A DNA stretch of 64,000 bases from Allolobophora icterica (taxonomy: Eukaryota; Annelida; Clitellata; Crassiclitellata; Lumbricidae): positions 96,626,761 to 96,690,760 of the forward strand of contig OY744604.1 in NCBI GenBank assembly GCA_963556255.1. Reading direction: 5' to 3'. Each line of letters opens with the position of its first letter. The first letter of the stretch is position 1. The position numbers were made by a program, and so were the translations under genes. The notes below the pieces were generated by a model. That model was not told where the DNA came from. It ran no database searches and worked only from the letters and a program-made list of their open reading frames with translations. This document shows, one piece after another, positions 1 to 26,429 of this stretch.

Positions 1-195
1 TTTATTAGTATTATTATTATCATCGTCATCACTATTATTGTCATTATTATTTTTACTTGGGGTGGGTATTATACTTCAGGAAAGAGATATTATAAATATT
101 CTCTCCGAGGTAGATGCGAAATCTTAGAAAAATAAAATTACTCTTATTTTTTGCATTTTAATTTTAATTGTTATTATCTGTTTGACATCGTTTAG

Positions 196-358
196 GAAAT
201 CCGACTGACAAAGGCACCGAAACAGAAGCTGGGGATTAGTATTCGTGGTGGAGTGAAAAACCCCTTGGGAAATCCACTTGATAAGACGGATGATGGAATC
301 TTCATCTCTAAGGTATGTTTCACTTGTGTACTTAGATACAGCAATTAACAGGTGTTGG

Positions 359-446
<88 letters not shown>

Positions 447-3400
447 TCAGACTTAGATGATGGTGGTGATAATGATATTTGTGCTGTTGATGTTGATGGT
501 GATGTGACAGTGTGATGTCCAACAGCTGCAGCAATCATGTTTTATGGATCTGAAGCAAGTTCTTGACAGAGTTGCATAGCACGATCAGTTGACATCATCT
601 TTCCAGATAGTAACACTGCATGAACAAAAATTACAGATAACTGAATGAATAAGTAACAAACATAAATGAATGAGTGAATGGAATTATAAGACATCTGGTG
701 ATGTTTAGGTCCAGCCGAACGGTGCGGTCGGCAGAGATGGTCGACTGCAGGTTGGACAAAGGATTTTAGAGGTATGCTTATTAATTTCTGTTTAATTAAT
801 TCATTATTTGAGCATATTGTAATTGTAATTGCAGATTTAGTGCATCTGCAAGATAAACATGTATATCAGAGGCATTTTGTACTATGCCGTAGACTTGCGG
901 GTGTAATATGGGTGGGGACTTAGATCCCAAAATTAATTCACCCTATGGAAAATTATCTTGTTATAACATGACCTTGCTATAAGGCAGTCTTCTTGATGGA
1001 CTCCGAAAGATGGCATTATAACGAGTGTCCAGTGTAGTAGCAACTTATTAGCAAAATGGTTGAAATATGTGGTTGTTGGGTTAGGTGAATGGAGTGAGCA
1101 TGTTGGGCGTGAGTCACGAAGAGGCGGTAGAAGCGCTTCGATCCGTGGGTGATGAACTCATGATGATGGTCTGCGATGGCTTCGATGCTGCTTTGATCAA
1201 TGATCAATCGTCTTCAAATCTTCCTCCAATGGCACGCATGGAGTCGACTTCGAGCATTGATCGAGACCCGGAACCAGCACCACCTATGAAACGAGTATGA
1301 TCGAATGAGATTCTGTTAATTCTATGCCTGTTTTCAAGAGATACAGCCAAATGTTATAATAGTAGAGTTCGTGAACTGTTATATAATGTGTCAGTACAGT
1401 TATTATTTTTAATAACACCCTTTAGTTAATGCTATTAGTGTCAATATTTATTAACTATTACTATATTTAATTCAGTTATTTGATGTGATAATTCTTGTCA
1501 TATCCGTATTAATTATTATTATTTGTATTCATATTATTTACCTGCCTTTCACCGTGAGGCTTTGTTAAACCTTTCTTTTTTCTTTGACGCTGTTGGAAAT
1601 GATGTGAATTCTGTTATTAGAAATTTGACGACCCTGTTAGCAGGACTTGTCCCTTTTGGTCTCACCTTTGAATGCCTACTAATACTTTATTTGAGTGGCT
1701 GTAATATCGATTGTTATTCAACGAAGTGTATCTATCTAAAAGTGTGAAGAGAGCTAGGTAGATTGAATTTCTGATTCCTTTTTGTCGGATAATCACTGTA
1801 TACATTGCATTGGCGTGTTTTACATTTGCAGCCGGATCGACAGCTGCGGGTGAAAGAAGAGGAACAAAGCCGCCAGATGGAACCAGTTAGGAATGAAGAG
1901 GTTTGTCAAACTGAACAACTCAATAGTGCTTGATCCAACCATTTTGCTGTTTAAATATGAACCTCTGCAGAGAAAAGAGAAATTTGTGTCATGTTCAAAG
2001 CATGAAGACTGACATAATTGGAATCACTTCTAAATTCTTAGCCACAGATGGTGTGTTACTGGAATCTTGACTACTGTCTATGACAGTGGGAGCTCATGTA
2101 ATACAATAGGACTGTTAACTGTATTTGATATTGTCCTTCCAAAGTTCGGAAGTGCATTTCGTCAGTCTGCTGCTTAGAGAGCATTGCCAAAGCTAAACTT
2201 TATTGTGAAGAACTAATGAAGCTGTGTGTATCTTTGTGTGTGTCTGTGTGGGTGTTTGTGTATATCTATGTGTGCGTGCGTGTGTGTTTGTGTGTGTCTG
2301 TGTGTGTGTTTGTGTGCATGTGGATAATTGATATACTTGACTGTTTTTGTCTTTGCAACAGCAGAATAAACCTGTTCTGAATTTCATGAAATCATCTCCT
2401 CGTCTTCCATCCTCTTCAGCAGCTCCTGCCTCATCAACAGCAGCGTCTACTGCCCATCATACAAGACCAGTCGTACGTATCTCTAGTAGATGCCATCCCT
2501 AACCACCTGCTCGCTTCATTACATTCACTAAAACTATGAGAATGACTCTGTTTTTTGTCAGGCTTAAAGGACGTACATGCAGATTTGTTCTTAAGGGATT
2601 GTTATTAGTTTTATTGTTATGCATTTATTGAGCAACATTGTCTAATGACTAAGCATCAGGTGATGGGGCTGAGCAGTCACTGGATCTAGCACTACTGAAG
2701 AGTCCACAGGATGTTTATGAAGGATACTGGATGTTGATTGATGTACACTGAAGCATTGTTTTTGGTAGCTATAGCAGGTACTGTTCTATAGTGACATTGC
2801 GTTTTATTGAAATTGTCTTATCAGACTGAATTATCTCATGTAATCATTCCTATGACCTCATCTCTTTCTTAATGAATCAGTGTTCGGATGAGGAGAGTTC
2901 GTAGTCGAGACTCGTGACCCATTGGAGAAACACTTGAAATCTGATAGGTCAGTGAGAAATCGATATGGTTGACCACATTGTTTGCAAGATTCATTTCAGT
3001 AGGGCATAATCAGAAGAATTCTTTGTTTTTAGATACCTTTGGTTATTGCAGGATAAAGAATTGAGAATTCCTTGCATTGTTTGTACTGCTTTATTTTCAG
3101 GTGGCAGCCAAACCATGGAAGGCTCAGAATCATCCATCTGGGACGACAGCAGCATCAAATGCTAGGGAACCAGAGGCAGCCTATTTCGCAGGGAACCAGT
3201 CCAACAATGATGCCCAAGGCCCAGGGCGTGCAAAGGCATCAGGATTTTCGACACAACCAATGCTCTACACTGGCCAGGTTTGTATTTTTTGATAGAGGGA
3301 TGGAACTTTATCCAATAGAATGTTACTTGGAATTTGGATGTAATTGTGTGAAGTGTTATTTACCATTATAATGCCATTCTCTGCTTTTCTTTTGTGGTGT

Positions 3401-5932
3401 TTAGCAGGTCGATTCGTCGAAAACAGCAAGTCATGGCGTGAAGCTGTTTACCGCTAGGAAGAAGGCGATCGATGAGGAAAATGCTCCATCTTCTACTCAT
3501 CCTTCGACATTTCACAAACCCTCCGAAGGTATTTGAGTTTGAGATGCTGCAGGACACACTGCAGCTACCTCAAGTTCTGCATCACAATCAGTTAGCTTAT
3601 CATTTGCATTGTTATCAAGACATTTACATGTGTCATAGCCGTATTGATCATAAAGTGTGGACTCTTTAACACAAAGTCATCAAGAGACATGCCTTACGAT
3701 AAGGGATTATACTGAAGAAAGTCATTATTTTGCACTACAGTGCAATTCTTTGACAACGCGTTAACCTGTACAACAGCTTTGGGTGGACATAACAGCACTT
3801 TGGTCTGAGCAGTGTGGTGCATAAGCGGGGAGCATCTAAATGGCTGTACCCAGGGGCATTTATCCCCCCTAAGTCATTGGAGCAACGTCCCTTTTCCCCC
3901 TCTTCTTCCCCCATCCCGTTCCTTCCCCCCTAAAATGGTGGAACACACACTGACAGATCTTCCCCCCTATTTCTTGGATGGAGCATTTGCTCCAAGGTTT
4001 CTATGGTGTAGACGCCTGTGGCTGTGCCATTGTCATCGCTATGATTACAATATCATCTCATCATCATCATCATTGTTGTCATAATCATCTTATCATAATC
4101 TTCGTCGTTTGCATCTTAGCATCGTTTGCAAAGCTTCATTGTTATCGTCATCATCACATTCATCATTTCAGACTGACCTCGTGATGTCAACTGCAGGTGG
4201 CAGCACGTGTTTTACCATGACTAGACCTTGTTCGCAACTTCCTCATTATTTGACATGGCTACTGAGTAAAGGACTATAATTATTATTGTTGCTGTTAACT
4301 TGCACTTTCGGATTTACAAGCTACTGTAAATCATGTGTACGTGTTGTGTTGCAGAGTCAGAGTTTGTCTACTCAACTGATGCCAACTACAGAGGTGCAAA
4401 GCAATCTACAGTTAAAGTGGTACCAAGGTAAGGCAACAATAACAATGCCATTGTCAGCTGTCTCCTTGTTATCGCCAGCAGTGTCTTTGCCTTTATTGTC
4501 ACTGACACTGGTGATCAGTGTCAGAAGGAGAGGCTTTATGCAGGCTTAACAAATTGGCCTTGTCGATGATAATAACATTGGCAGTCACTGTCAGAAGTGT
4601 GTAGTTGGTGAAATGTTATTGTATGCAAAGTATGTAAGTATAAGAGTGTAATCACAATAAGTATGCGAAGTTTGCTGTTATAAGAATGTGATCATAAAAA
4701 CTATGTAAATTGTTTAAGTGTGAGAATGTACTAATAGTAAGTATGCAAATCCAGATTTGTCATAGTTTGTAAGCCAGATATTGGAGAGTGAGTGTTGTTG
4801 TGTGTGCAGTTCTCCTGTCCGAACGGCCAAGGCCGAGCGTCGGATGCTTGACCGCCTCCAGCAGGAAGGAGGAGGAGGAATGGACAATGGAGGAGATGGA
4901 GACACATCAGAGATGGCGCTTTCGGCTGCTGATGAACGAGAAGTGCGAGCGGAGAAGAAGGCCGCCTGGAGGAAGGCAAGGTATGACGACCGTCAGCTAA
5001 GTAGATGTTTCAGTTCAGCAGTTGTAGACTCCGGAGACATTGAAATTACAGCTCAAGACTTGTTGTTTTAAACTACCATATGTCTATCATTGATTTTGAT
5101 CTCAAGGACTGCACCCTTCTCTTAGACCTTGGCTGTGCTATAGTGCTGTATAAATCATATTATTATTATTATTACAGTTGTAGCACATGTATTTCTGGTA
5201 TTACGGGGAAGTACTTGGCAGTAGTACTATGCTGTTGCGTCAAGAACCACCTTATAATGAGATTGTATTAAATGGAGACTTTTCTTCTGTAAATCTGAAC
5301 TTGAAATAGAGGTCTTTGATGGATGGCTGTATGGCATGACTGCAGTTGCTCATGTTGTATTTCTTTCATAGGATGAAGTCACTTGAGGATGCGACTCTCC
5401 GCGCTCAGGCAGTTGTTGCTCAGTCAAGAGGTCTGACCAATGGTCAACCACCACCTCCCCCTGGAATGACCTTCCAAGCGGTCAGCATCGATATCAATAG
5501 TAAGTCCACATCGACTATTAAGTATATGGAAATATCCATTGATTTGAATGTTATTTGCCTTTACTTGAACTGACCTTTCTTAATTAATCATAGGTTCGTT
5601 GTTATGTCTATATGACTGTTGATTGATTGAGCACTGGCCTTGTATTGCAAACTGTGTATGCTTGAATGTTGCTGTGAATGCAGATATGCTTCACTTCGTC
5701 AACTGTTGCATTATCTTTAACTCATTGTATTATATAAATGTAAGAGCAGTAATGTAAATAGCAGGACAAACGCACAAAGCGAACGAGTGGTTATTATTGC
5801 AGTACTTTGTGCAGCAAATTCCACATTTTCTACCACATTGTCTTATTGTTCACAATGTTGCAAAGAGTTTTTATTACATTGTGAAACATTTACATATGAA
5901 TGCTGTAATTCTGTGTTACAGGCAATTCATAG
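196..5932 (+). CDS. SCRIB: Scribble-type polarity scaffold, C-terminal part (last 11 exons)
   Basis: C-terminal part of a Scribble cortical scaffold (LAP family: leucine-rich repeats plus four PDZ domains), which sets basolateral polarity with Dlg and Lgl at cell junctions. Coding exons are 196-312, 709-771, 1085-1294, 1832-1900, 2362-2472, 3101-3277, 3408-3528, 4355-4427, 4810-4980, 5372-5499 and 5922-5932 (416 codons plus stop). All introns are GT-AG and all phases agree. Exons 1-3 encode one PDZ domain with the carboxylate loop KLGISIRGG, then DGIFISK, NGAVGRDGRLQVGQRILE and MVCDGFD, which fits PDZ4 of Scribble. The middle exons are low-complexity linker. Exons 9-10 encode ADEREVRAEKKAAWRKAR followed by MKSLEDATLRAQ, a block also present in vertebrate SCRIB tails. 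The last exon supplies only Ser-Asn-Ser and the stop. The LRRs and PDZ1-3 must lie upstream of the window. Assignment rests on remembered family sequence. Confidence 0.9.
356..444. repeat. (GAT)n trinucleotide microsatellite
   Basis: About 29 uninterrupted GAT units in the Scribble intron between the first two exons of the window. The poly-His and poly-Ser reading frames it opens on the minus strand are artefacts of the repeat. Confidence 0.95.
2221..2326. repeat. (GT)n-rich microsatellite
   Basis: Interrupted GT/GTTT run in a Scribble intron, just 5' of the exon at 2362. Confidence 0.85.
3849..4018. mobile_element. hAT-like miniature element (family shared with 9309-9467)
   Basis: The interior is clearly similar to 9309-9467 (shared TCTTGGATGGAGCATTTG and TCTATGGTGTAGACGC blocks), so this is a dispersed repeat. 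Ends begin CCAGGGGC and finish GACGCCTG. Flanks TGGCTGTA (3841-3848) and TGGCTGTG (4019-4026) look like an 8-bp target duplication with one mismatch, as expected for hAT. It lies in a Scribble intron. A degenerate (CAT)n tract follows at about 4050-4170. Confidence 0.6.
5121..5182 (+). mobile_element. LINE 3' tail fragment ending in (TTA)n
   Basis: Contains TATAGTGCTGTATAAATCAT followed by a TTA microsatellite. This is a variant of the GCGCTATATAAAT tail seen near 14290, 25935, 51030 (reverse) and 55790, as expected for LINE 3' ends that carry short terminal repeats. Confidence 0.5.
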
Positions 5933-6241
5933 ATAACCTTTGACCTGGTTTCGTTGGATCTGGGTCGTGCTTCCGAAGCTTTTCAGTTAACTAACACTGC
6001 TTCACTGCCTCGAGAATGGAGACTGAGTCGAGTTGAAGCTGCCTCACCCCAGTCTTGCTCTGATCGGGCTAGACACATCTCCAGAGATTCAGTGTAAATG
6101 TCAGACATTTTAATTATGCAAATTTATGCGGGCATCAAGACCAAATGTTACTATGCCACAGTGTCACTGAGTTTGTAATTGATGAAATACATTATGATAT
6201 ATATGTTTGTATATATACGCATATATTTATATATACATAAG

Positions 6242-6282
<41 letters not shown>

Positions 6283-6860
6283 TACATTCTCTACAGTGTA
6301 CTCAAATATATAGATTATTACCAGGTATATGCATACTTATGGTCATGTGTATATAAATATATTGAATCTTTGTATATGCCTTGAGATGTAGATATGCTAT
6401 TGAGCTGTGTAATCATCGTTTTTTTATTACTGGTGCTGATGAACCCTTATTGACGAACAGTTGTGTACAGATATGTATGTCCTTAAATGTTTGTGTGTAT
6501 CGCCACACAAGCATGCATATATATCATACATACATATGTGGACTTTTATAAAGATTTATGTATAAACATGCATACGTATGTAATATATGACGTCTGAGTA
6601 CTGTTAAAAGCAGTTGTAGAACAACATTTTATACGATATATGCTCTTTGTACTTTTAAATGCCTACTGTCACTGGACCAGCTGTTGTTTTGCCAAGAGAA
6701 GTTGGTTTATTAGCTGTATCCTTTTTTGCCGAGTCAGTTTTGAGTTGTCTAAACGGATGAGTTATGACCTGCAGCTGTGATAGAACTGCCTGAGTATGAA
6801 AACCTGAAATCATGGATCTTGAAATAAACCTTCAAACATCTAATAAAGCATAGCTTACAT
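5933..6860 (+). other. 3' untranslated region of the Scribble gene
   Basis: Non-coding sequence after the TAG at 5930-5932. Two AATAAA polyadenylation signals lie close together at 6823-6828 and 6842-6847, so cleavage near 6860 is likely. A (TA)n run sits inside. Another AATAAA occurs near 7664, so a longer 3'UTR is possible. Confidence 0.5.
6244..6280. repeat. (TA)n microsatellite
   Basis: Perfect TA dinucleotide run in the Scribble 3'UTR, surrounded by further TATA-rich sequence from 6195 to 6560. Confidence 0.95.
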
Positions 6861-7727
6861 TGAGTAGAAATCATGAATGAATCTTAGAATGACAGGTTTT
6901 TAATTGAACAATCAAACAGTTTCCACATCGGATGTACTGATCTGCCAGTTTGGCATCGTTTGCAATACTCTGGCTTAACGTAAATTTGAGATTTCTTTAA
7001 CGTTTTACAAACCAATGGAAACCAATCGTCCACTGGTCTTGGGACCAGATTTTATTCAGCAAGACACGAAGAGACTGGCTTTTGTAGACTGCAAAAGTCG
7101 TTGGAGACCAGATTGTTGACGATAGAGACAGGACGGACCAAGGGAATGGGACCAGACTGTGTTAGAGAAGACTGTTCGCAGATTAGACCTTTTGTAAACA
7201 GTTTAAGGTGCAGACGAACAGTTTAAAATGAGATATTGTAGAACTGCTGTGTACTCGTTTTTATCTGTTACAAATTGTAAATTATGTTAAAATATTCGTG
7301 CATATCAGTAGTTTTAACATTTATGACGGATTTTGTTGTTTCGTTTCTGATAAGATGCGATCACTGTTTGATGGTAATTTCAGTAATGAAGGCTAATTAG
7401 AAAGAAATTGGTTGAAGAGTTTGTGTTGTGTATTTCTTAATTATTATCAGCAACTACGTGTATGTATGTAACTTAAGTTTGGATGCTACACTACAGATGA
7501 ACTTGTTCTTCAGGCATTTTAACACCATTAGGTTAGCAAGTGCAATAGCCATTTAGCCTATTATTATTATTCGTTTATTAACTCCACACGTTGTCACACC
7601 GCAACATGGTACAAAACACAAGTTTAGAATAATAGAATTAAGAGTCGCTTGCAATCATGACTGTAAATAAATATTGAGTTATAGAGAAACTGGATTCTAC
7701 TTTAATGCATCATAGAGAACCCTAGAA

Positions 7728-8145
7728 ATAAAGGACATCCGCAAAATATGACCTACTTTGGAACCCCTCCCCTTGTCCGCATTCGACTTTAACCTCCCCA
7801 TTTGGGGACGACCGGACGTCCGCACGCCAAACCCAGTGAACGAAAAACCAGCATTGTCACTAACGTCATTAATTAGCTACCAGTCTCTGAGGCAATCAAG
7901 AAAAAACTCAGTATTTCAACGATCACGTTTTTCTTGTTTAGTTTTCAAGCTTAAGAGTGTATTAAAGTTCCAGTACACGGCATGAGGTTTTAGGCAATCA
8001 CCTCGCTGACCTTTTCGTCTCTCGGGAAAGGTTGAAAGGACGTGTTTGAAAAACTATGAAATTTAGATGCGGACGTCTGCGCTGTTCATAATCACCCCTC
8101 CTTTGTCCGCATTTGAATGATACCTTCATCGCGGACGTCCTTTAT
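7728..8145. mobile_element. Terminal-inverted-repeat miniature element
   Basis: The left end ATAAAGGACATCCGC (7728-7742) is matched in reverse by GCGGACGTCCTTTAT (8131-8145), 14 of 15 positions. The interior carries further GCGGACGTC words near both ends. No ORF of transposase size; an apparent 75-codon frame inside has no recognisable content. Target duplication not resolved. Confidence 0.6.
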
Positions 8146-8262
8146 GGATGACCTCAAACCATGTCATTTGACGTAGCGCTCGTGAATAGGCTGGTGCCCT
8201 TCGCTTGGCCTTCGAGTGGGCTACTGGGCTTTAGAAATTTGGAGATTACGATCAGAGGATGT
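8146..8262 (+). mobile_element. LINE 3'-end fragment (same family as 52590-53085)
   Basis: Contains the ATTTGACGTAGCGCTCGTGA block, then GCTTGGCCTTCGAGTGG, then CTTTAGAAATTTGGA and GATTACGAT. The same order is seen downstream of the LINE coding remnant near 52980, so this is a 5'-truncated copy holding only the 3'UTR. Confidence 0.65.
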
Positions 8263-8857
8263 TTTAAGAAATATTTATCACTGCGCAAATTCGCAACTCT
8301 AGTGGATCAATAATAAAAATCGTAAATAATGAATTGCAATAGCCTACGTAGGGCCTACACTTCCTGCACAAACAGCTGCTCTTTCATCACTGCACTTTTC
8401 AATTTATCGCTGCACATTTTGTGCATCAATGCACGTTAAAACAATCCTTTTTTTGAAAAATTGTCATTTGAACATAATACATTTGTAATAAATATTATAG
8501 GCCTATTCGAGACCACAAATTTGGTCGTTATTGGCACAGTATAAATAATTACATGTAATTATTTATGCTGTGTTATTGGTTAAAGTTGATATTTGGGGGC
8601 GCTAAATTTATTTTGGAGGGATGTTATATTCACGCTTGACACAGAGCGCAACTATAGCTTGCTACGACCCTGAAAATCAAAATTTGAGAAGCAATTAGAT
8701 AGTTATAACATGCAGACGATTGAATTTCTTCTTTGAAATCTTTCAACCTATGCAGTCCCGCCTATCCCGCAGTCCCAGCTCGACAGCATTATAACGTCAC
8801 AAAGACGTTATAAACTTCTCTTGCATAAATACCGCTTAAAACCATACCTATTGGCGA

Positions 8858-8950
8858 TGTGCCGCGTGGCTGGTTGCCACCGTGTCACTCACCAGATGTG
8901 TACGGACCCCGGTTCGATACCCGCCTGCGCAGTGACATGATTTTTATTTC
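8858..8950 (+). mobile_element. tRNA-derived SINE head
   Basis: GTGCCGCGTGGCTGGTT (A-box-like) is followed about 50 bp later by CCCCGGTTCGATACCCGCC, a near-consensus RNA polymerase III B box. Stems do not fold into a functional tRNA, and a T-rich tail follows. I read it as a SINE head or decayed tRNA. Confidence 0.5.
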
Positions 8951-9308
8951 AATTTTTTTTCCTTTCTAACCTCACGATCCGCAGCATGGGGCCTACAGAT
9001 TCTGAATTTCTTGGTTTTTTTTTAAATTTTATTTGTACTGTAGATGCATATATTTATTTTTATGTAGAACCTTTTTAAACGGCTTGTGTAGCAAATTCCA
9101 TCTCGCCTGAGTAAAAGCATTCATTTGAAAATAATTAGAATTTTTCACTTTAAATCAGGGCTGTAGACGAGGGTATACGCGGGTATACAGCCGTGTACTC
9201 GCCTCTAGATACTGTATAGGGCCTATATCACCTCGCAAAATATTTTTTAGTGTCTTGGCCTATACTCACCTCTTGAGAGCGTGTCCATAGGCCTATATTC
9301 ACCTGCAG

Positions 9309-9467
9309 ACAGAGGTGTCTATCCCCCTCTAAGTCATTAGGGGGATAGACACTCTTCTTCCCCCTCCGACTCCCCCCCCAGTGAATGGTGGCACACACAC
9401 TGACAACTCTCCCCCTATTTCTTGGATGGAGCATTTGTTCCAGGGTTTCTATGGTGTAGACGCTCCT
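9309..9467. mobile_element. hAT-like miniature element
   Basis: Flanked by a perfect 8-bp direct repeat ACCTGCAG (9301-9308 and 9468-9475), the target duplication length of hAT. Ends begin ACAGAGGTGTCTA and finish TAGACGCTCCT. The interior matches 3849-4018, which is an independent insertion of the same family. Confidence 0.7.
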
Positions 9468-9475
9468 ACCTGCAG

Positions 9476-10630
9476 GACGTACTTTGACATGTAGGCCTAT
9501 TAAAAATCTGATTACATTCCACTACATTACAATTAGTAGGCCTAAGATGTAAGAGCAGAATGGATCGAGTTCCGAAGTTTCAGATTTTCAGTTGCTGAAG
9601 TTCGTTTTCGTTCTCCTAACAGCAGCCTTAGTAGGTTAGCCTATTCACTAATGGATTCTCCTTAGGCCTAACTGGAATTAGTTTTTCCGGGCGGTTTCAG
9701 ACCTATTCCAGGAAACGAACTGAACTTCGACAGAATGAAAATTTCAATGGCTTCGCTAGACTTAGTTAAATCTGCTGCTGACTGTTTTAGGACTACTTCA
9801 AGCTACAACCTAACTAAGCATTTGCCAGACGTGCATCAGATCAGACGTCTGAGTGGCTCAGATAGCTCTGCTAAAGCTCCGATTGTGCAAGGTTGTCGAT
9901 AGCTAGACTCTATAGAAGATAGAAATCACAGAACCGCACTATTGTCTATAGCGACTAACAAAACTTTCAAGTAGAAGAATGCTAAAATATTTTAATTTTT
10001 AACATCTGTCTTCAGTTGTCAGATATTCAAATATTAGCCAATTGCTTTCATAGTAGGCCTAAAATGTTATAGTAGGCCTACCTGGCCTAGGCCTATTAAG
10101 AGCCTGATTCATACTCCTTTTCATAGGCGCCGACTTCTGCTTTTATCTCTGCCTCTCTGGGTGCATGAGTCCACTGACCCTTAATTCGGTCTAATGAAGC
10201 AACAGGACAAAAGCCGAAAGGACGTTTTGAGGTGGATCGTATTGAGGGGAAAAGACTCAACCTGAGGTAGGTGAGTTTTAGCGGATTTTCGGAGAAAGAA
10301 AATTGTTTTCTTGTCAAGGGTTACGAGGTTAGAAAAAGTATTGGAAATCGGTGACTTTCGGACGTTCCAGTGTTATTATTTATTTATTATTTAAAATAAA
10401 ATAGGGGGTCTAATAAATAAATAGATAATTTATTTATGTTAGGGCTGTGACTGTGAGATCATGCAATGTTAGGTATACCTACACTAACGATCCCACTTGC
10501 CGTAATAAAATTCGTTCGATTACAATAAGCTCTCTGTTGGTAGTCTAGTCGAAATAATGTACTATTTCCGATACAGAACAATATCTTTATAATTAGCCTC
10601 TACTGGTACTTCAGTGTAAATTTCGATTTA
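9476..10630. other. Intergenic, nothing recognised
   Basis: AT-rich sequence with many TAGGCCTA words. A 73-codon minus-strand frame (10096-10317) shows no family resemblance or splice context that would support a gene. Confidence 0.5.
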
Positions 10631-10637
10631 TTGTTAA

Positions 10638-10697
10638 CAGCTGCGTTTTGACAGCTGTTTGATTGAATAAACGAATATACAATACAATACAATGCAT
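10638..10697 (+). mobile_element. LINE 3' tail with (ATACA)n
   Basis: GATTGAATAAACGAATATAC followed by ATACA repeats. The AATAAACGAATAT word also ends the LINE remnant at 47830-49040, so this is a tail-only copy of that family. Confidence 0.5.
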
Positions 10698-10999
10698 CGA
10701 TATCAGATCGATGCCATCGTGTCGGAGCGTTAGCGTAGAAAATGTGATCGAGACGTTGTAAACGAGGCTTCAAAGTACTCGTTGAAAAGTTGTACATTTG
10801 GTTGCATCCTTATACACAGATGTCGCCCGCTTCAATTTTATGTCTAATATTAAATATGACGTTTTAAATATCCATAGACAATTATTTTACATTGCAATCA
10901 TTATTATTCGTCAATTTTCCTTGATAAATATATATAATTAACTGAATTTATTTGTTATGTCAAAAAGACGCGATATTTTCCTGGGAGCCCGATTATCGC

Positions 11000-11186
11000 C
11001 CAAAACTAGTCACACGACGTTTAAAAGAAAGTTTCCATTCCTGTGTATTATAAATCCCTGACGTTCCTTTCTCGTTTTCCCTTTCGATATTTCACGCCAT
11101 CTTGGAAGCCATCGCTAGACAGATTTCCAACGAAAAGAGTTTAAAGAATTAATTTGGACTGTTACTCGTCTGTGTGTATGTAACAG
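11000..11186 (+). promoter_or_regulatory. Promoter and non-coding first exon of the Arg/Ser-rich gene
   Basis: GCCATCTTGG at 11096-11105 is a strong YY1-type element, typical of TATA-less housekeeping promoters, where it often sits just downstream of the start site. About 80 bp later TAACAG|GTGAGC gives a good 5' splice site (exon end 11186). No ATG-led frame joins to the next exon, so the first exon appears to be 5'UTR. The exact start site is inferred. Confidence 0.5.
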
Positions 11187-11996
11187 GTGAGCAATTTGGA
11201 AGTTGTGTTTCGTGCATTGATGCGAACTTTTCAATAGAAATTTCGGTACCGAGTACGGTAGATGACGCGTGATTACAAGATTGCGCTACGGATGTTTGAG
11301 CACGTAGTATCCTAAATGGGTCACCGATTCTTTCAGTTGTTAAGTGAAATCTGCTGCCTTCTGGCTTCTGTTGCTGTTATTAATGTTATATACAGTGTTT
11401 TGGTTTTAAAATAGAACTGGGGTAGAAAATGTTGCAGATTACCAAAGTACGTGAACGGGTTCGGCCCGAATCCCAGAAACCCGAATCGAATTTTGGCCGG
11501 ATCCCCGAAATCGATTTTACACTAAAACTACAAATGACCTTGCGAATAGGCAGTATATCGAGATACATCAAGGCCACGCTAAGGGTATGTCACGTATAAA
11601 AGTTTACAATTTAGCTTTGAATAGTTTTCGGGAGTTCTGCGCTTTCTATAAAACTGTTTTCGGGAAATCGAGCTTTTGCGTATTTTCAACGTTTTCGGGG
11701 ATTCGGGTTTCGGGGATTTGGGTTGACCTCAAGTGAGCACAGGTCAAGAGTTGTTACTTACTTGTTGCACACGAAACAACTGACAACTAATGAGATAGTT
11801 TAGTTTTCTCTTTAAATTTATTTACTCAACAAACAAGAATTAAAATGATCGCACATATTAAAAGAGCTGGGTTCTTCAAGACCTAACCCCAACATCTTTT
11901 CAATTGGTTTACTAAGCTCTGATTTACTGGATGTGATAATGACAAAATAGTAAGTGTTTGTATTGTTGCTATGTTTGTAGAATTTTGAGATTGACG

Positions 11997-25189
<13,193 letters not shown>

Positions 25190-26410
25190 CCGCGAAGTGT
25201 CGAATGACATTTGCAAAACCTGTTCAGGTTCAGATGATTTCTGAGTTGATGTGGATGGAGGAAGTTTGGACAGTTTCGCTTTTTCTGTAGCGCTTGATTC
25301 CTCTGTGTTGTCTCCGCTTTCCGAAACGCAATGGAAAAGCTTTGTTATGTTCATTGCATGTGTGTGTATTATAGTTTGGTTAGGAGTTTGCTTGTTTGTA
25401 CAGTGTGGATTCTTTTGAGTTGTTTACCAGTTTTAATATGTGTGAGCTGATGGGAAGGAACTCTTGGGGAAATGTGAGTTTGTGTTTAATAGAACAACTA
25501 GCTTGTGATAATTAAAAGATGATTTTTGGTTGTAGTGTTTATCTGCTTGTCTCGTTATTGTAAATTATTCAGCGTTTTGGTGAAGCTGAGAAATGGGTTG
25601 GGTTGTGCAGTTGCTGTTACACGATTCCGTTCCAATTGATCGAAAACAATACAGATCTTGTTTCTCAGTTTCATTTCTCATTGCTTTAGGTCCACTAGTG
25701 AAATTTCCATTTACTGCTGTCTACAGAACGTAAACACTGGGTTGTGTAATACCTGCATGGTCGATGGCCTTTATGTGATGTGCTAGAAGTTGATGTAGAG
25801 TGGTAGTTGCCCAGGTTAAGCTGTCCATATTGCTGCACTATAAAATGTCCCAGAGTCTTGTTTTAGCTTGCTTAATGTTTCTGCAAATGCTCAAAGACCA
25901 TTCTGTTCAATTGTGGTTTCATTGTGTTAGGTTGGAAGCGCCTCTTATGAGTCTGTCTTTAAGTGGTGCCGTATAAATTTGCAGTTACAATTCTTTGTGT
26001 CTTTGGTTGTGTGGATACAGATACTTGATCCTTGCTTATCACTTGATGCATTTTAGTTTCTTTTTGACCTCTGTTTCCCTGTTTCTGTTTGTTACATTCT
26101 AAACCTGTCCGTTATCCAACAATTATAGACTGAAATATAGAACCTGTGTAAGCGTTAAGATATTATAGTTGTTATAACAACCTCTGTTGGACAATTAGAG
26201 CTCATAACAGTAGAGTAGTGAGATTCCACAGTGTTTTTGGTGTCCGATTTTGCCAAAGACTTGCAGTGGAACTGTCCAGTGTGGACTCCTTGAGTTTGAA
26301 GTGCTTAGTAGATGTACAATTGGATTACAATTTTATGTATAGTTTTTCTTGTCGACTGTTTTTGGTTCTCCACTGTTTGGAACAACCGATCAGAATAAAT
26401 TGTAAATAAT
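25190..26410 (+). other. 3' untranslated region of the Arg/Ser-rich gene
   Basis: Sequence after the TAA at 25187-25189. An AATAAA at 26394-26399 followed by TTGTAAATAAT is the best polyadenylation signal. The segment includes a LINE-tail-like hairpin end at 25925-25990 (GGAAGCGCCTC...GTGCCGTATAAAT). Confidence 0.4.
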
Positions 26411-26429
26411 ATGGGAATTGAGTTGTGAT

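Noticed and set aside
124..538. Poly-His and poly-Ser frames on the minus strand
   Set aside because: Produced by the (GAT)n run in a Scribble intron.
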